Positions 25,211 through 35,649 of a stretch of DNA of 64,000 bases are shown here, one piece after another. The position numbers were made by a program, and so were the translations under genes. Each line of letters starts with the position of its first letter. The stretch's first letter is position 1. Under the pieces are notes generated by a model. The model did not search any database and was not told the origin of the DNA. It saw only the letters and a list, made by a program, of their open reading frames with translations. Origin of the DNA: Massariosphaeria phaeospora (taxonomy: Eukaryota > Ascomycota > Dothideomycetes > Pleosporales); assembly GCA_011032825.1 (NCBI GenBank), contig JAADJZ010000028.1, positions 1 through 64,000 of the forward strand, given 5' to 3'.

Positions 25211-25550
25211 TACGCTAGCGAATAGGTAGAAAGTACTTATTGTTGAGTATAAGTTAAGTTAGAGTCGCACAGACCTAAAGTTAAAGTTAAGTTAGAGTAA
25301 TCAAAGCGTAGGTTAAAGTTAAGTTATAAGTACTACCTTTAAGTTAATAAACCTATTATAACTAGCTGTTATAATTATAAAAAGAAAATATATTAAAATA
25401 TAAAATTGTAGAGGTCTGTGCTAACTCAACCTATACCTACGCTAAAACGTTTTAGCGTAACGTTTTAGCGTAGGTATAAGTTGAGTTAGCACTAGAGTCT
25501 TACGTAAGCTAACTTAATTTTAACTCAACCTATACCTATTTACTACTCTA
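25211..25550. mobile_element. hAT-type miniature element (MITE), 340 bp
   Basis: Bounded by an 8 bp direct duplication CCAAAGAT (25203-25210 and 25551-25558), the length hAT transposases make. Its first 75 bp match, in reverse, the right end of the hAT element at 8745, including TACGCTAGCGAATA. The opposite end in reverse reads TAGAGTAGTAAATAGGTA, a partial match to the same terminus. It has no coding frame. It was probably mobilised by the hAT element at 6119-8745 or a relative. Confidence 0.82.
25418..25492. repeat. 34 bp near-perfect hairpin inside the hAT miniature element
   Basis: Arms 25418-25451 and 25459-25492 match at 33 of 34 positions around a 7 bp loop; the single mismatch is a transition. 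The arms contain CCTATACCTACGCTAAAACG, which is related to the element's own terminal sequence. Confidence 0.88.
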
Positions 25551-25904
25551 CCAAAGATAGCTAGTTCTAATGTAGAATATAATAAATTTAATAGAGTTTA
25601 TCTACAGCGCGAATAGAAAAGCTCTATATATTTTATAGTTAGTTAGCTTCTAGAGCACCTGCGAAGCGCTTTTGAAAGCTATGTAAAAACTCAATACCGC
25701 AAGGCTTTCGTTAACTAGAAACTAGCGAGGCTTTTTTAGGTATCGTCGAAGCTGTTACGTACAGCGTTAATAGCTACTAAAGTTCTACGACTAAGGCAAT
25801 TCATAGAGCTTTTAGCCTATTACATTAGCAACGCGTTAAAAGCTTTGAAATTCGTAATTATAATAGGCAAAAAAGGCAAGCTCAATTTAGCTTTCTTAGT
25901 TAAA

Positions 25905-26455
25905 CGCTATCGTGTTTTGTTGTTGTAACATATTGCGTTAATAGAGTTAGTAGTACTTTTGGCAAAAACTAACTAAAGTAATAGTTTAACTAAAGTAATA
26001 ATCTAATACGTTATTTATATTTGCGTAGAACGTTAATAGTACAGCTACGAAAGTTAACTTTAAGTAGAGTAGCTAGTATAGCTTCTAGCAACTTTCTAAT
26101 AGCTATAGTACTACGCACGCGTTTCTTAAGCTTACGCTTTGCTAAAGGCGCTATTAAAACTTTGCGCTTACTTATTTAAGCAGTTTTAGATACTTTCTTA
26201 GTGTTTTAGGTTTTAATTCTAGCTGCGCAAGCAGCTACTTGTTCGGCCTTTAGCTAATTTCTTACTACTTTAGCTTTTTTTTTTCGCTACGCGTTTTTTC
26301 TTAGCTTGTTGCTTTTAGAAAAGCTTAGTAGCAGCTTAAAGCTTTTTTCTGTTCGCTTTTGCAAGCTGCTTTTTATGCTTTTAGTATTGTACTACTACTT
26401 TACGTGCACGTGCTTCTTTAATCTTACGTAGTAACTAGAAAATAGCACTACTATA
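25905..26455 (-). mobile_element. pogo-C, segment 1 (outermost element, 3' end)
   Basis: Left end of a pogo element in which Gypsy-3 and pogo-B are nested. The terminal CGCTATCGTG resembles the inverse of 46721-46730 (CACGGTAGCG). The three segments sum to about 2.09 kb, the length of pogo-A. Segment 1 holds the degraded C-terminal part of a minus-strand transposase. It ends at the CTATA target duplication of Gypsy-3 (26451-26455). Confidence 0.75.
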
Positions 26456-26957
26456 TGTTATCAAAAGTGTTTTCTTACCGAAAGTACAAGTTATCGGACT
26501 TAGAGATTCCGCCTAAGGGATTGTTCTATATTCGAAAAGCTTAGTAACAACAAGAAAAACAATCTCAATTTTATTTTAAATAGAATAACAAAGTAACAAT
26601 CTGTTGCCTATAGATCTAATCTATGTATAAAATGTACTTAAGAGAGTTAACTACAAAGAATTTAAATTGTAAAGAAAATTCTGCTAATCTATATAGTTCT
26701 ATAATTCTTTGCTAAAAGCGTCTTGCTTAGTTTGCTTAGTGTGCTTAGTTGCTAAGCGCTTTAGGCTAGCTAAGCGTTCGCCGCTTAGTATACTTAGTCT
26801 GCTAAAGCTCTAATCGCACTAATTACTATTACGTAACTGCTAACCTAATCCTGCCTTGCGCATTGCTGTACTTCTGTTTTGCAAACTTGCAAGCTCTAAC
26901 AACTTTCTTACGTCGTTGCTTAGTCTACGATACCTAGTATTGTCTTTGTTTGTAACA
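26456..26957 (-). repeat. Gypsy-3 left LTR
   Basis: 502 bp, TGTTA...TAACA. Matches 33129-33630 with mainly transition differences. Confidence 0.95.
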
Positions 26958-27216
26958 TTATTTCTTTCTTTAAGAATATCGTCTTAATAGCTGTTCTACT
27001 ATGCTGTGCTAGTTTTTTCTGTGCTTTGCATCAAAAGTGCCTTTTTGTATAAAAGTAAGTTAACCTCAATCCTCGTCGTGTCGTAGCTTTTTTTTGTATT
27101 TTTTCAAGTTTTTGAGTTTAACTATGCTTAAGTCTTCGCTTTTCGTAGATTCGTGCTCTAAGTTGACTTGCTGTTGTTACGATCAAGTTGCTTGTATTTG
27201 TAAAACTAGTCTAAAG

Positions 27217-27954
27217 ATGCCTGCTTCTTGCAGCCGTTGTTCTAAAAAAAACCTAAAGTGCCTAGTTAATCTCTCGTTAGATAAGTGTGCTAAATGCTTT
27301 TAGTCTAGCGCGCTTTGCAGTCTTGCTCTAACAAAAAGAAAGTAAGCAGCTTTTTAACAAAAGCGTTGCAACTTGCAACATTAGCTTTTGCTAGCTAAGC
27401 AACAGGTGCTGTTTGCACGAATTCAAGCTGCTTAGATAGTGTCTGCGGCGAAGTTTCGTGCTGCTACTCTTCAAGTAGAGCTTTCTATTGCTAAAATAAA
27501 AAGAGATTAGCGTCTTGCTAATAAGTAGGTTGCTATTGAAAAGTTGAAAAAATTAAAAGCAGCGTAGTCTAGCGCTGTTGTTGATTCTAAGAGTACAGCT
27601 TCTACCGATAGTCCTGCACCGCCGCTATTCAAAACGCTTTTAGCTAACCTAGGCTAGTTACAAACTAACTTTTCTCTGCTCGCTTTTTTTTTCTTTAACT
27701 TTTCTGCTTTTTTAGAGAACTTGGATTCTTTGCCTCTAGATTTCGCTAGTGATACTTTCGTACCAATTTCTTGCAGTTCGTAAGATTCCGTATCGGTTTC
27801 TATGTGTTCTAGCTCTTTGGCTATTCTTGCTATTTAACTAAGTATTTCTACTAACGTCTAAACTTCTGTAAGTCTTTAACTTTCTCAACTTCGTACTCTT
27901 CGTTTTCGAGCTCGATATTAGTTGCTACTTCGGCGTTTAGTAGTGCTGGTTTAA
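27217..27954 (+). pseudogene. Antisense frame in Gypsy-3 with a Zn2Cys6-type six-cysteine motif
   Basis: Read on the plus strand, opposite to gag-pol, a frame from ATG 27217 starts MPASCSRCSKKNLKC. It carries cysteines spaced CX2CX6CX8CX2CX6C (27229-27318), the full pattern of a fungal binuclear zinc cluster. A Lys/Gln/Ala-rich, coiled-coil-like stretch follows to about 27.59 kb, then a Ser/Pro/Phe-rich tail. The same frame stays open for about 740 bp except for TAA/TAG codons, the first between the fifth and sixth Cys. Similar short proteins with this Cys spacing are, to my recollection, common in fungal repeats. The end position is uncertain. Function not known. Confidence 0.65.
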
Positions 27955-28199
27955 GAAGTAATTTGTAAAAAACTAGATGTATGCGCATGCTTGCAAGTAG
28001 CTATAGATTAAAAATACAAGTTCCTTAACTTTTAGGATTTTAAACAGTTTTATTTGAAAGTTGTTTAACTTGTTGCATAGTTGTTTAGTTTTTAGGTTTT
28101 TTCGTAAGAGGAAAACTTTATTTCTCTCTTTAAGAGTTAGTTCTTCAAGCTTTTTCTTATTTGCTAACTTAGCTGTCGTGAGGTTTCTTTAAGCGATTC

Positions 28200-31100
28200 T
28201 TCGGCTCAATTTATCGTGTAATTCTCGCATTCTAAAAGCCTTGTCGTTCGCTGCTAGCAAAATGCTTTCAATATTCTTTAGATTTTAATAAGCTACTAGC
28301 TTATATCTATAATTTGCGTAGTATAGCGAGTGTCTTGTAGTCGTAAACTTTGTGCTGTTGTATGCTAATTGTGCTGTTAGTAGAAGTTTAACCTAGTTGT
28401 TTTGCAGCTTGTTAGTGTACATTCGTAGGTACTGTTCTAGCGTTTAGTTCGTTCGTTCTGTCTAGCCGTTTGTTTGCGGGTAAAAGCTAGTTGATAGCTT
28501 CTTCGCAACCTCTAACTAGGCTAAAAACGTATTCTAAAACTTTAATGTAAACAGCTTGTCTCTATTTGTAATAAACTGTTCTAGCAATTTGTAATTAGCA
28601 ACGAGTGTCTTTGTAACTTCGTAAACTATTTCTTTTGCCGTAATTAATTTTTCTGTTAGTACAAAATGTAATTCTTTAGTTAATTAATCTACGATTACTA
28701 AGATCGAGTCGCATAGCCGTGCTAATCTAGGTTTTAACAATTTTAAAAGCTTTACTATAAAGTCTATCGTAACGCTAATCCATAAGCGTGCGAGTAGTTC
28801 TAGCGGTTAAAGTAGTCCGTAGGGCTTATGTCTCTTTAGTTTGTTCTTTAAACAATCTAAACAGTTGCTTATTACTTTCTAAACTGTGTTTTGTACGTAG
28901 AGTATTAAGTACTTGTTCAAGATTTGTTAAACTATTTTGTTAATCTCTAAGTATCTATATGCTTGTGAAGCATGTAATTTCTAAGTAAGCTGTATAGCTT
29001 AAGTGTTGTTTGTAACTATCTATCTTTGCTAGTCGTCTTTGCTCTATTTTTAGTGCATTCTTTCTTTAATGCTTGTAACTTTAGCTATTTTAGCTAATTG
29101 TAGTTAGTTGTATTTGAGAGTTTCGTCTAGATTCCGTTGCAATACTAGGTCGTGCGTAACTAGTTTGTTAGTTTCTGTAAAATCTAATCTTCGACTAAGC
29201 GCGTCTGCGGCTTCGTTGTTAGTTTCTTTGCAATAGTAAATCTTGATATTGTAATCTGCTATAAATTCAGCCTATCTAACTTGTTGTCAATTTAGTTTCT
29301 TAGTTGTAGTAAAGCTAGTAAAGTTCTAATAATCTAAGTACACCTATACTTAATGCCTTGCTTTTTTTAGTTGTGCTTTCTACTGTTTAAAGGCGTTTAT
29401 TATTGCTAATAGCTTTTTATTGTAAACGTTGTAGTTGAGTTCTGCTTCTAAGAACTTTCTAGAATAGTAAAACACTAGTCTCTATTTCCTGTCGTTGCAT
29501 TGCTGTAATAGTATTGCTCCTAATGCGTAGTCTAAAGCATTGGTTTCTACTTAAGTTTCTTTTTCTAGGTCGTGCATCTGTAGCATTAGTGCTGTAGTAA
29601 ACTTCTTTCTAAGTTCTTAAAACGCTTGTTCTTGTGTTTCTGTCTATTCGAACTTTCTATCTTTTTTAGTAACTTCTAAGAGTAAAGTCGTAGTCTTAAA
29701 GTAATTCTTAATAAACTTTCAATAGAAGTTAGCAAATTTTAAAAAGAACTACACGTTTTTTACTGTTTTAGAAGTTAGCTATTCTTGTACAGTCTAAATC
29801 TTCTTCGGGTCTATAAACACACTTTCTTTTAAAATAATAAATCTTAGATAGCTAGTCTTTGTAACGTGGAATTTACATTTTTTTAAGTAAAAAAGTAGCT
29901 GGTACTGCTTTATCTTTTGTAGCACTTTCTTAACATGCTTCTAATGTTCTTTAAGCGTTTTTTTAGAGTATATCAATACGTCGTCTAAGTACGCTGTAAC
30001 AAAGATGTTCAAGTATTTGTATAGTGCTTTGTTAATTAAAGCCTAAAACGTAGCTAGGGCGTTGGTTAATCTAAACGGCATAACCTAGTACTTATAAAGT
30101 CTATATCTAGTTTTGAAAGCTATTATCTATTCGTGCCTTTTTGCAATTTTAATGCGATAGTATTCGTCTCGTACGTCGAGTTTTGTAATTTATTTTACTT
30201 TTTAAAGTTAATCTATAAGCTTCTAAATAAGCGGTAGTAAGTATTTGTTTTTCTGTGTAACGTTGTTGAGATGTCAAAAATCTACGCATAGTTTTAATTT
30301 CTTGTTTTTCTTAGGTACGAACAATATCGGCGAAGCTATTAAGCTTTCGCTTAGTTGTATGTATCCTCGCTAGATATTTCTTTAAATGTATTTTTTTAAT
30401 TCTTTCTGCTAGTTGTAAGTTAAGAGATACATTAGTTTTAGTCGCAGTTTTGTTTCTTCTTTAAGAATAATCTTGTGATTCTATTTTTAGTAGTTTGCTA
30501 AGTTGTGCTTTTCGTCTTTCTTAAAGAAGCTTCTAAACTCTGCTTAGTATTTAGTAGAGAGGTTTTTAAACTTCTTTTTTTGTTTCTTAGAAAGGTTGGA
30601 TCGTGGTTTGCTTGCTTTCGAAAGCGCGACTCGTTGTATCTATATAACGCCTATCTGCTAAGAGTTTTTTCTACAGATTCTCGCGATCTTGTAGAGTAAG
30701 ATTAGACTAATTCTCTTAATTTTAGGTAAGCTTTGAATTGTCGATTTGTTTTGTACTACAGCGACTTTCTTTCTAGGCCTTTAGCTGCGTATTGTTTCGT
30801 TTTCCTAATTAATGTCGAAGTTGTGTTTTCGTAGCTAGTCGTACCTAATATACATGTTAGAACTTTTAAAGTTTATAATATTAATACACTGTCGATGCCT
30901 AATGCTCGCAACTTTCAATTCAACTTTATAAGTTTTTAGGTTAATTAAACTGTTTCTATATTTGAGTAGTTGTCTGTTAGCTAACACTGTTCGTATTAGT
31001 TAATTCTTAACTTAGTAAAGTATCTTGTTTCTTTTTACTTATCCTAGAGAGACTAATGTCTAGGCAGCTTTGCTATCAAGTAGTGCAGTAAGCTTTTGGC

Positions 31101-33095
31101 CTACGACTTTCGCTTTTACTTTTATGTAATTCTATTTTAGTTGCGTTTTTTGTACGCTTTGTACGGTCGTGCTAAGAGCACTCGTACTATTCTAACCGTA
31201 GGTCTAGTAGCCCGCTAGTTTTTTGCTAAAAAAGCCTTTGAGACTTGTTCTTTTAAGATGTCCTACTGCTCGTAGTAATTGCACTAGTTAATAAAACATT
31301 CTTATAGCTGTAAGTATTTGCTGTAGTTTTGATTTTTAAGATTCTATCTAGTCGCGTATCTCTATAGCTAATAGATCGCGCATTTTTTAGTGCAGAAAAG
31401 CTAGCGTGCTGCTTAGCACGTATCGTAGTTTTCTATGCATAATTTATTGTTGCATTCTAAGTAGTCCCTATTCTTTAGACTTATAGGCTACTATTCTGTA
31501 ATATGCTTGCTAAACTAGTGTGTTTGACACTTTTTGTTGTAACACTATGCCTATGCGCAGCTGCTGCCGTAGTTTTTAAACCAATTGTTGTAATTATGTA
31601 CGTGACATTCTGTTACTGTATATTCGCCGTCTTTGAGTAAAACGTGTAATAATAATCTTAGCTGTTGCTAAGCGAGAATCTTATTGTCTGCGTAGTATAC
31701 ATAGTTCTTTTTGTTGCACTAGTGCCAAAGCAGGTTTCCGTAATTGTTTTAATTAGCGAACTTTATTTTCTTTTCTGTTAGTTTTTGTTGTGCTATTGCT
31801 GCTTTTGCAGCTTTTTATCTTTGTAGTTTCTCAATTTATAGTTCTTTAAACTGTTGATCGTAGTACTAGGCAATGTAGGTAGTTCTACCGCACATCTAGC
31901 ACTCGTAGTTTTAAAGTTAATTTGTAATTTCTTTTGCTTGTATATGAGCAAGCTTTGTTTTCTAGTCTAACAGTTTCTTTGCTATTAAGTTTTTAACCTC
32001 GACCTATTCGCTGTCTAGTTCTTCGTAGATTCTTGAATACAGTGTAGCTACTCGTTGTAGTTAGACTATAGCAATAGTAGCAGCTTGCGCGCCTGCTACT
32101 TTTTATTGTGTTTCTAAGCAGTTTCTGCAGAAGTGTTTGTCTTTGCTGCATTAGAAACATGCTTTATTGTTGTAACGCTTCTAGCGTTCTTCTTTTAACA
32201 GCTCGTCTTTAGAGTCTTGTCTTGTTAAAGTAGCGTTTTTTTTATTAAACTGCTTTCGTAGTAGTTTGTCGTTCTAGATTTGTCTAATGCTGTCGATATC
32301 TATTAGGTCGTAGTAATAGGTTTTTTTAATCGTTGCTACTAGGCGTATGTATAGTTTAACAGTAAACTTGCGTTTCTACTATCGTTGCTATAGTTAGTTG
32401 TTAATTTGTACCGCAGTTTTAATTAACTCGTTAAGTTTCTTTAGTTTCTTGTTTCGACTAATTTTATTTTTTACGTGTTTTTTTAATTCTGCGTAGTAAA
32501 ACTCGCATAAGCCGCGTTCTCCTACATTGTTCACCTTAGCCTAAATTCTTTTAAATTTAATTGTGTACTCGCCGGCTGAGCTTTTTTGCTTAAGTAATCT
32601 AAGTTGGTTTATTGCTTGCTAAGTTTCGTCTACTTCGCCGTAGATCGTATAAAGTTTTTATTTAAACGACTTTTAGTTCTTAAAAATGCGCTTTGTGTCT
32701 TGCTTTATTTTCTTTACGTTTTCTGCGTGCGTAACGTAATTTTCGGCGTATAGCTAAAACTATTCTGCTGCGTCGTCTTTTATGTGCATTCTAGCTGCTA
32801 GAATCTTGTTTTAATTTGTGTAAAAGCTGTTGCTATAATAACAGCAGTAAAAGTCAACGTTAGTAAAAAAAAGTTTCAAGTTTCTCTTTTCTTTGCTATA
32901 TTTCTTGAAAGAAAGTGCTTTTGCTAACTTTTTTCTTGTCCTACTTTAGAGCTTCGTAACTGCTGCTAATAGTTCTTGAATCTGTTCCGCTTGCTGCTGT
33001 ATCTAATTAGCTTGTTCTGCTATTACAGTTGCTAGATTCGTTGTAGGTGTAGTAACGCTGCTGCTTATTGTGCGTAAGCTCGTAAGTGTTGCCAT
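28200..33095 (-). pseudogene. Gypsy-3 gag-pol remnant
   Basis: The gag start codon is at 33095-33093, 34 bp inside the LTR. The first 50 residues are Gln-rich and coiled-coil-like. The zinc knuckle near 32.12-32.16 kb keeps CX2CX4HX4C, apart from one stop inside it. A protease-like LLDS motif lies near 31.08 kb. Reverse transcriptase YLDDVLIYS at 29965-29991 is intact. The integrase zinc-binding region lies near 28.86-28.98 kb. Several stops, nearly all TAA/TAG, disable it. Confidence 0.82.
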
Positions 33096-33128
33096 GTTGT
33101 CTTAGTTTCAAACCTAGAGTAGTTAACG

Positions 33129-33630
33129 TGTTATCAAAAGTGTTCTCTTATCGAAAGTACGAGTTATCGGACTCGAAGATTCTGCCTAAGAGATTGTTCT
33201 GTGTTTAAAAAGCTTAGTAACAACAAAAAAAACAATCTCAATTCTATTTTAGATAGAATAACAAAGTAACAATCTATTGCCTATAGATCCAATCTATGTA
33301 TAAAATGTACTTAAAAGAGTTAACTACAAAGAATCCAAACTGTAAAAGAAATTCTGCTAATCTATATAGTTTTATAATTCTCTGCCAAAGGCGTTCTACT
33401 TAGTCTACTTAGTATGCTTAGTTGCTAAGCGCTTTAGGCTAGCTAAGCGTTCGCTGCTTAGTGTACTTAGTCCGCTAAAGCTCTAATCGCACTAATTACT
33501 ATTACGTAACCGCTAACTTAATTCTGCTTCGCGCATCGCTGTACTTTCGTTTTGCAAACCTGCAAGCTCTAACAACTTTTCTGCGTCGTTGCTTAGTTTA
33601 CGATACCTAGTATCGTTTCTATTTGTAACA
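33129..33630 (-). repeat. Gypsy-3 right LTR
   Basis: 502 bp, the same length as the left LTR; followed by the CTATA duplication. Confidence 0.95.
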
Positions 33631-33635
33631 CTATA

Positions 33636-34773
33636 GTACTTTTCGCGCTGCTGCAAGTTAAGAAGTTTGCTGCGCTTTTTGTGCTTTCTCTTAATAGTAA
33701 AAGCTTTTTTTAAGCTATTGTTTTTATAGTGTAGTAGCTTATTGTAAGCTGCAAGTAAGTAAAGCGTTTAAGAAAGCGTTTTAGAGTTCTTTGCGATAGT
33801 ATTCTTTACTATAAAGCGTACGAAACGCTTTATGTAACGCTAGTTGCTTTCTTTAAGTACTAAGAAACCTACTTTACTTTTTTTATACTCGCTAGAGTTT
33901 TTTTTCTCAAAGCGTTTAAGTACAGCTTCTAGCTCTATAGGCTATATGCTAGTAGCTTTAAAAAACTTAAAAATTATTTCTATCGTAAAAGCAAACTGCT
34001 AGGCACTTTAGAATAGTAAAAAAAAGTTTCTTTTCGTAACTAGAATAAGCTTTTAGCTTTTTTGAAAGTAGCTAGAAAGCTTTTTTGAGTAGCTACTTAA
34101 GAGAAGCTTAAAGTAAACAATATTAAGTAGCTAAAGCGTGTAAGTAGAGTAAAAAAGAAATATAGCTAAAAGTATACAATAGAAGTTGTAGTAGTTAATA
34201 AAGTCTTTTGTAAAGTAACTGCTATAGCCGTTAAGTATAAAGAAACGCTAGTTTCTTTTGCAACGCGCTTTCTACTTTATATAGCAATCGAATACTTGCT
34301 TTAGCTACGCTAATCTAATGTCGTTATTTGTTTATTCTAATAGAAATAAAGCTACAAAAACGTTGTATTGCCTAGCTTTAATAGCAGCTACTTATAAAGC
34401 CTGCAGTAAGCTATTCGCTAACTAGTAAATAAAGCTAAGCGAAAAAGTACTTTTATCTGCGCAAATAGCTGCTAAGAGAGTAATTTACTTACGAAAGCTA
34501 TTTTAGAAAGCTGTAGTAACTTCTCTACGCTTTTATATCTAACGGTTAAATACTTGTTTAAAGCAGCTAAGTACACTAATTATAAAGCTTTTTTTATTTA
34601 TATTGTATATATAGTAAAGCTTTAAGTTGTACTAAATAATTTTAGAGTATAGTAGCTTAAAGTAAGCTTTGTACTTGTTTTTAGAGTTAGCTTTGTAGCG
34701 TGTAGCATTTATTTCAAAAGTGTATTTTAAAGTAAAGTGCTTATAGTTTCGGCTTAAAAAGCGCGTAACTTAT
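33636..34773 (-). mobile_element. pogo-C, segment 2 (middle)
   Basis: Continues segment 1 after Gypsy-3. The joined sequence aligns with pogo-A around 42760-42810 (shared CGCGCTRCTGCAAGTTAA). It ends in AAAAAGCGCGTAACT, the same sequence as pogo-B at about 45918-45930, where pogo-B has cut in. Confidence 0.75.
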
Positions 34774-35403
34774 AGTGCCTATGCACTTCGTGCATAGTTT
34801 CGAGTTGTGTACGATTTTCGAAAATAATAGCTATTTTAGATATAAAGCTCTAGAGCTACGTACAAATAATATTATTGCAAAGATTTTTTAGTAGAGTACT
34901 TTATAGATTTTTGTAATAAAATAACTCTATATATACTTAGCTAGCTAAGTAATTTTGCGCTTGCAAGAGTTAACAGTAGGCGCTGCAGCTAGCGCAGCTA
35001 CATTAAACAACTTACTATTTTCAGTACTTCTAGCACAACGCGCACGCTTTTTCTGCTTAATAAAAAGCTTTAAAGCTACTTTCTTACTTCTTTAAAATAA
35101 TTGTAGAGCTTTTTAAGCGTTTTTTTTTTTTTTTAGCGCTATTTTTCTTGTGCGCGCGCAGCTGCCTGTTTAGCTTTCTTAGCTTTTTTTTTCTTTTGCA
35201 CTAACTTAGCTGCTTCTCGCGCTATACGCTTTTTCTTTGCAAGCTTTTTTTTAAGTAGCTTATTATTGTTTTAAAGCTTTTTTTAATTGGCTTTTGCAAG
35301 CTCTTTTTAATGTGCAAAGCGTTGAAAAATCTTATATCATTTCTCTACTTCTTTCTTAGCACGAAGTAACTAGAAAATAGTACTTTTATAATACTTCTAA
35401 TGC
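34774..35403 (-). mobile_element. pogo-B, segment 1 (3' end)
   Basis: Begins with the terminal inverted repeat AGTGCCTATGCACTTCG, the inverse of 46281-46326. It inserted into pogo-C and was itself split by Gypsy-4 (AATGC duplication at 35399-35403). It holds the degraded transposase C-terminal region on the minus strand. Segments 1 and 2 sum to about 2.1 kb. Confidence 0.83.
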
Positions 35404-35614
35404 TGTAATAAATAGATGCTCAATGGAATGCCTTAGCCGCTAGGCCTTGGTTAGAGCAATTTCGTACGAGATTGCTTCGCTAACTTTTAGCTAAGCACTA
35501 ACGAATTCTAGCGTAGCGTAGAAAGTATAAAAAGCTTTCTTATCTTATAGATACAACTGCATTAATTTATTACTTTTTACATTAGAACCTGCTTACTCTA
35601 GCAATTCCTTTACA
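35404..35614 (+). repeat. Gypsy-4 5' LTR
   Basis: 211 bp, the same length as the other LTR; differences are mainly transitions. Confidence 0.94.
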
Positions 35615-35649
35615 TTTGAATTGATTAAACTTTTTGAAATAAAAATCGA

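Larger units (their letters stand above)
19689..25824 (-). mobile_element. Gypsy-2: second copy of the Gypsy-1 family
   Basis: Two LTRs flank a minus-strand gag-pol aligned along its length with Gypsy-1. A 5 bp target duplication TTAGC is seen at 19684-19688 and 25825-25829. The internal region lacks the 160 bp insert of Gypsy-1 and carries a 340 bp hAT-type miniature element in the right LTR. Inactive: the reverse transcriptase motif is YLDN and many TAA/TAG stops are present. Confidence 0.88.
25189..25824 (-). repeat. Gypsy-2 right LTR, split by a miniature element
   Basis: The LTR matches 19689-19975 once 25211-25550 and one copy of the 8 bp CCAAAGAT duplication are removed. It ends TATTACA at 25824. 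Confidence 0.72.
26456..33630 (-). mobile_element. Gypsy-3: complete LTR retrotransposon nested in pogo-C
   Basis: 7175 bp with two 502 bp LTRs (26456-26957 and 33129-33630), each starting TGTTA and ending TAACA, and a perfect 5 bp target duplication CTATA (26451-26455, 33631-33635). Gag-pol runs on the minus strand. It is the least mutated Gypsy element here, with YLDDVLIYS intact, but it is still broken by stops. A plus-strand frame with a Zn2Cys6-like motif lies between integrase and the left LTR. Confidence 0.95.
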
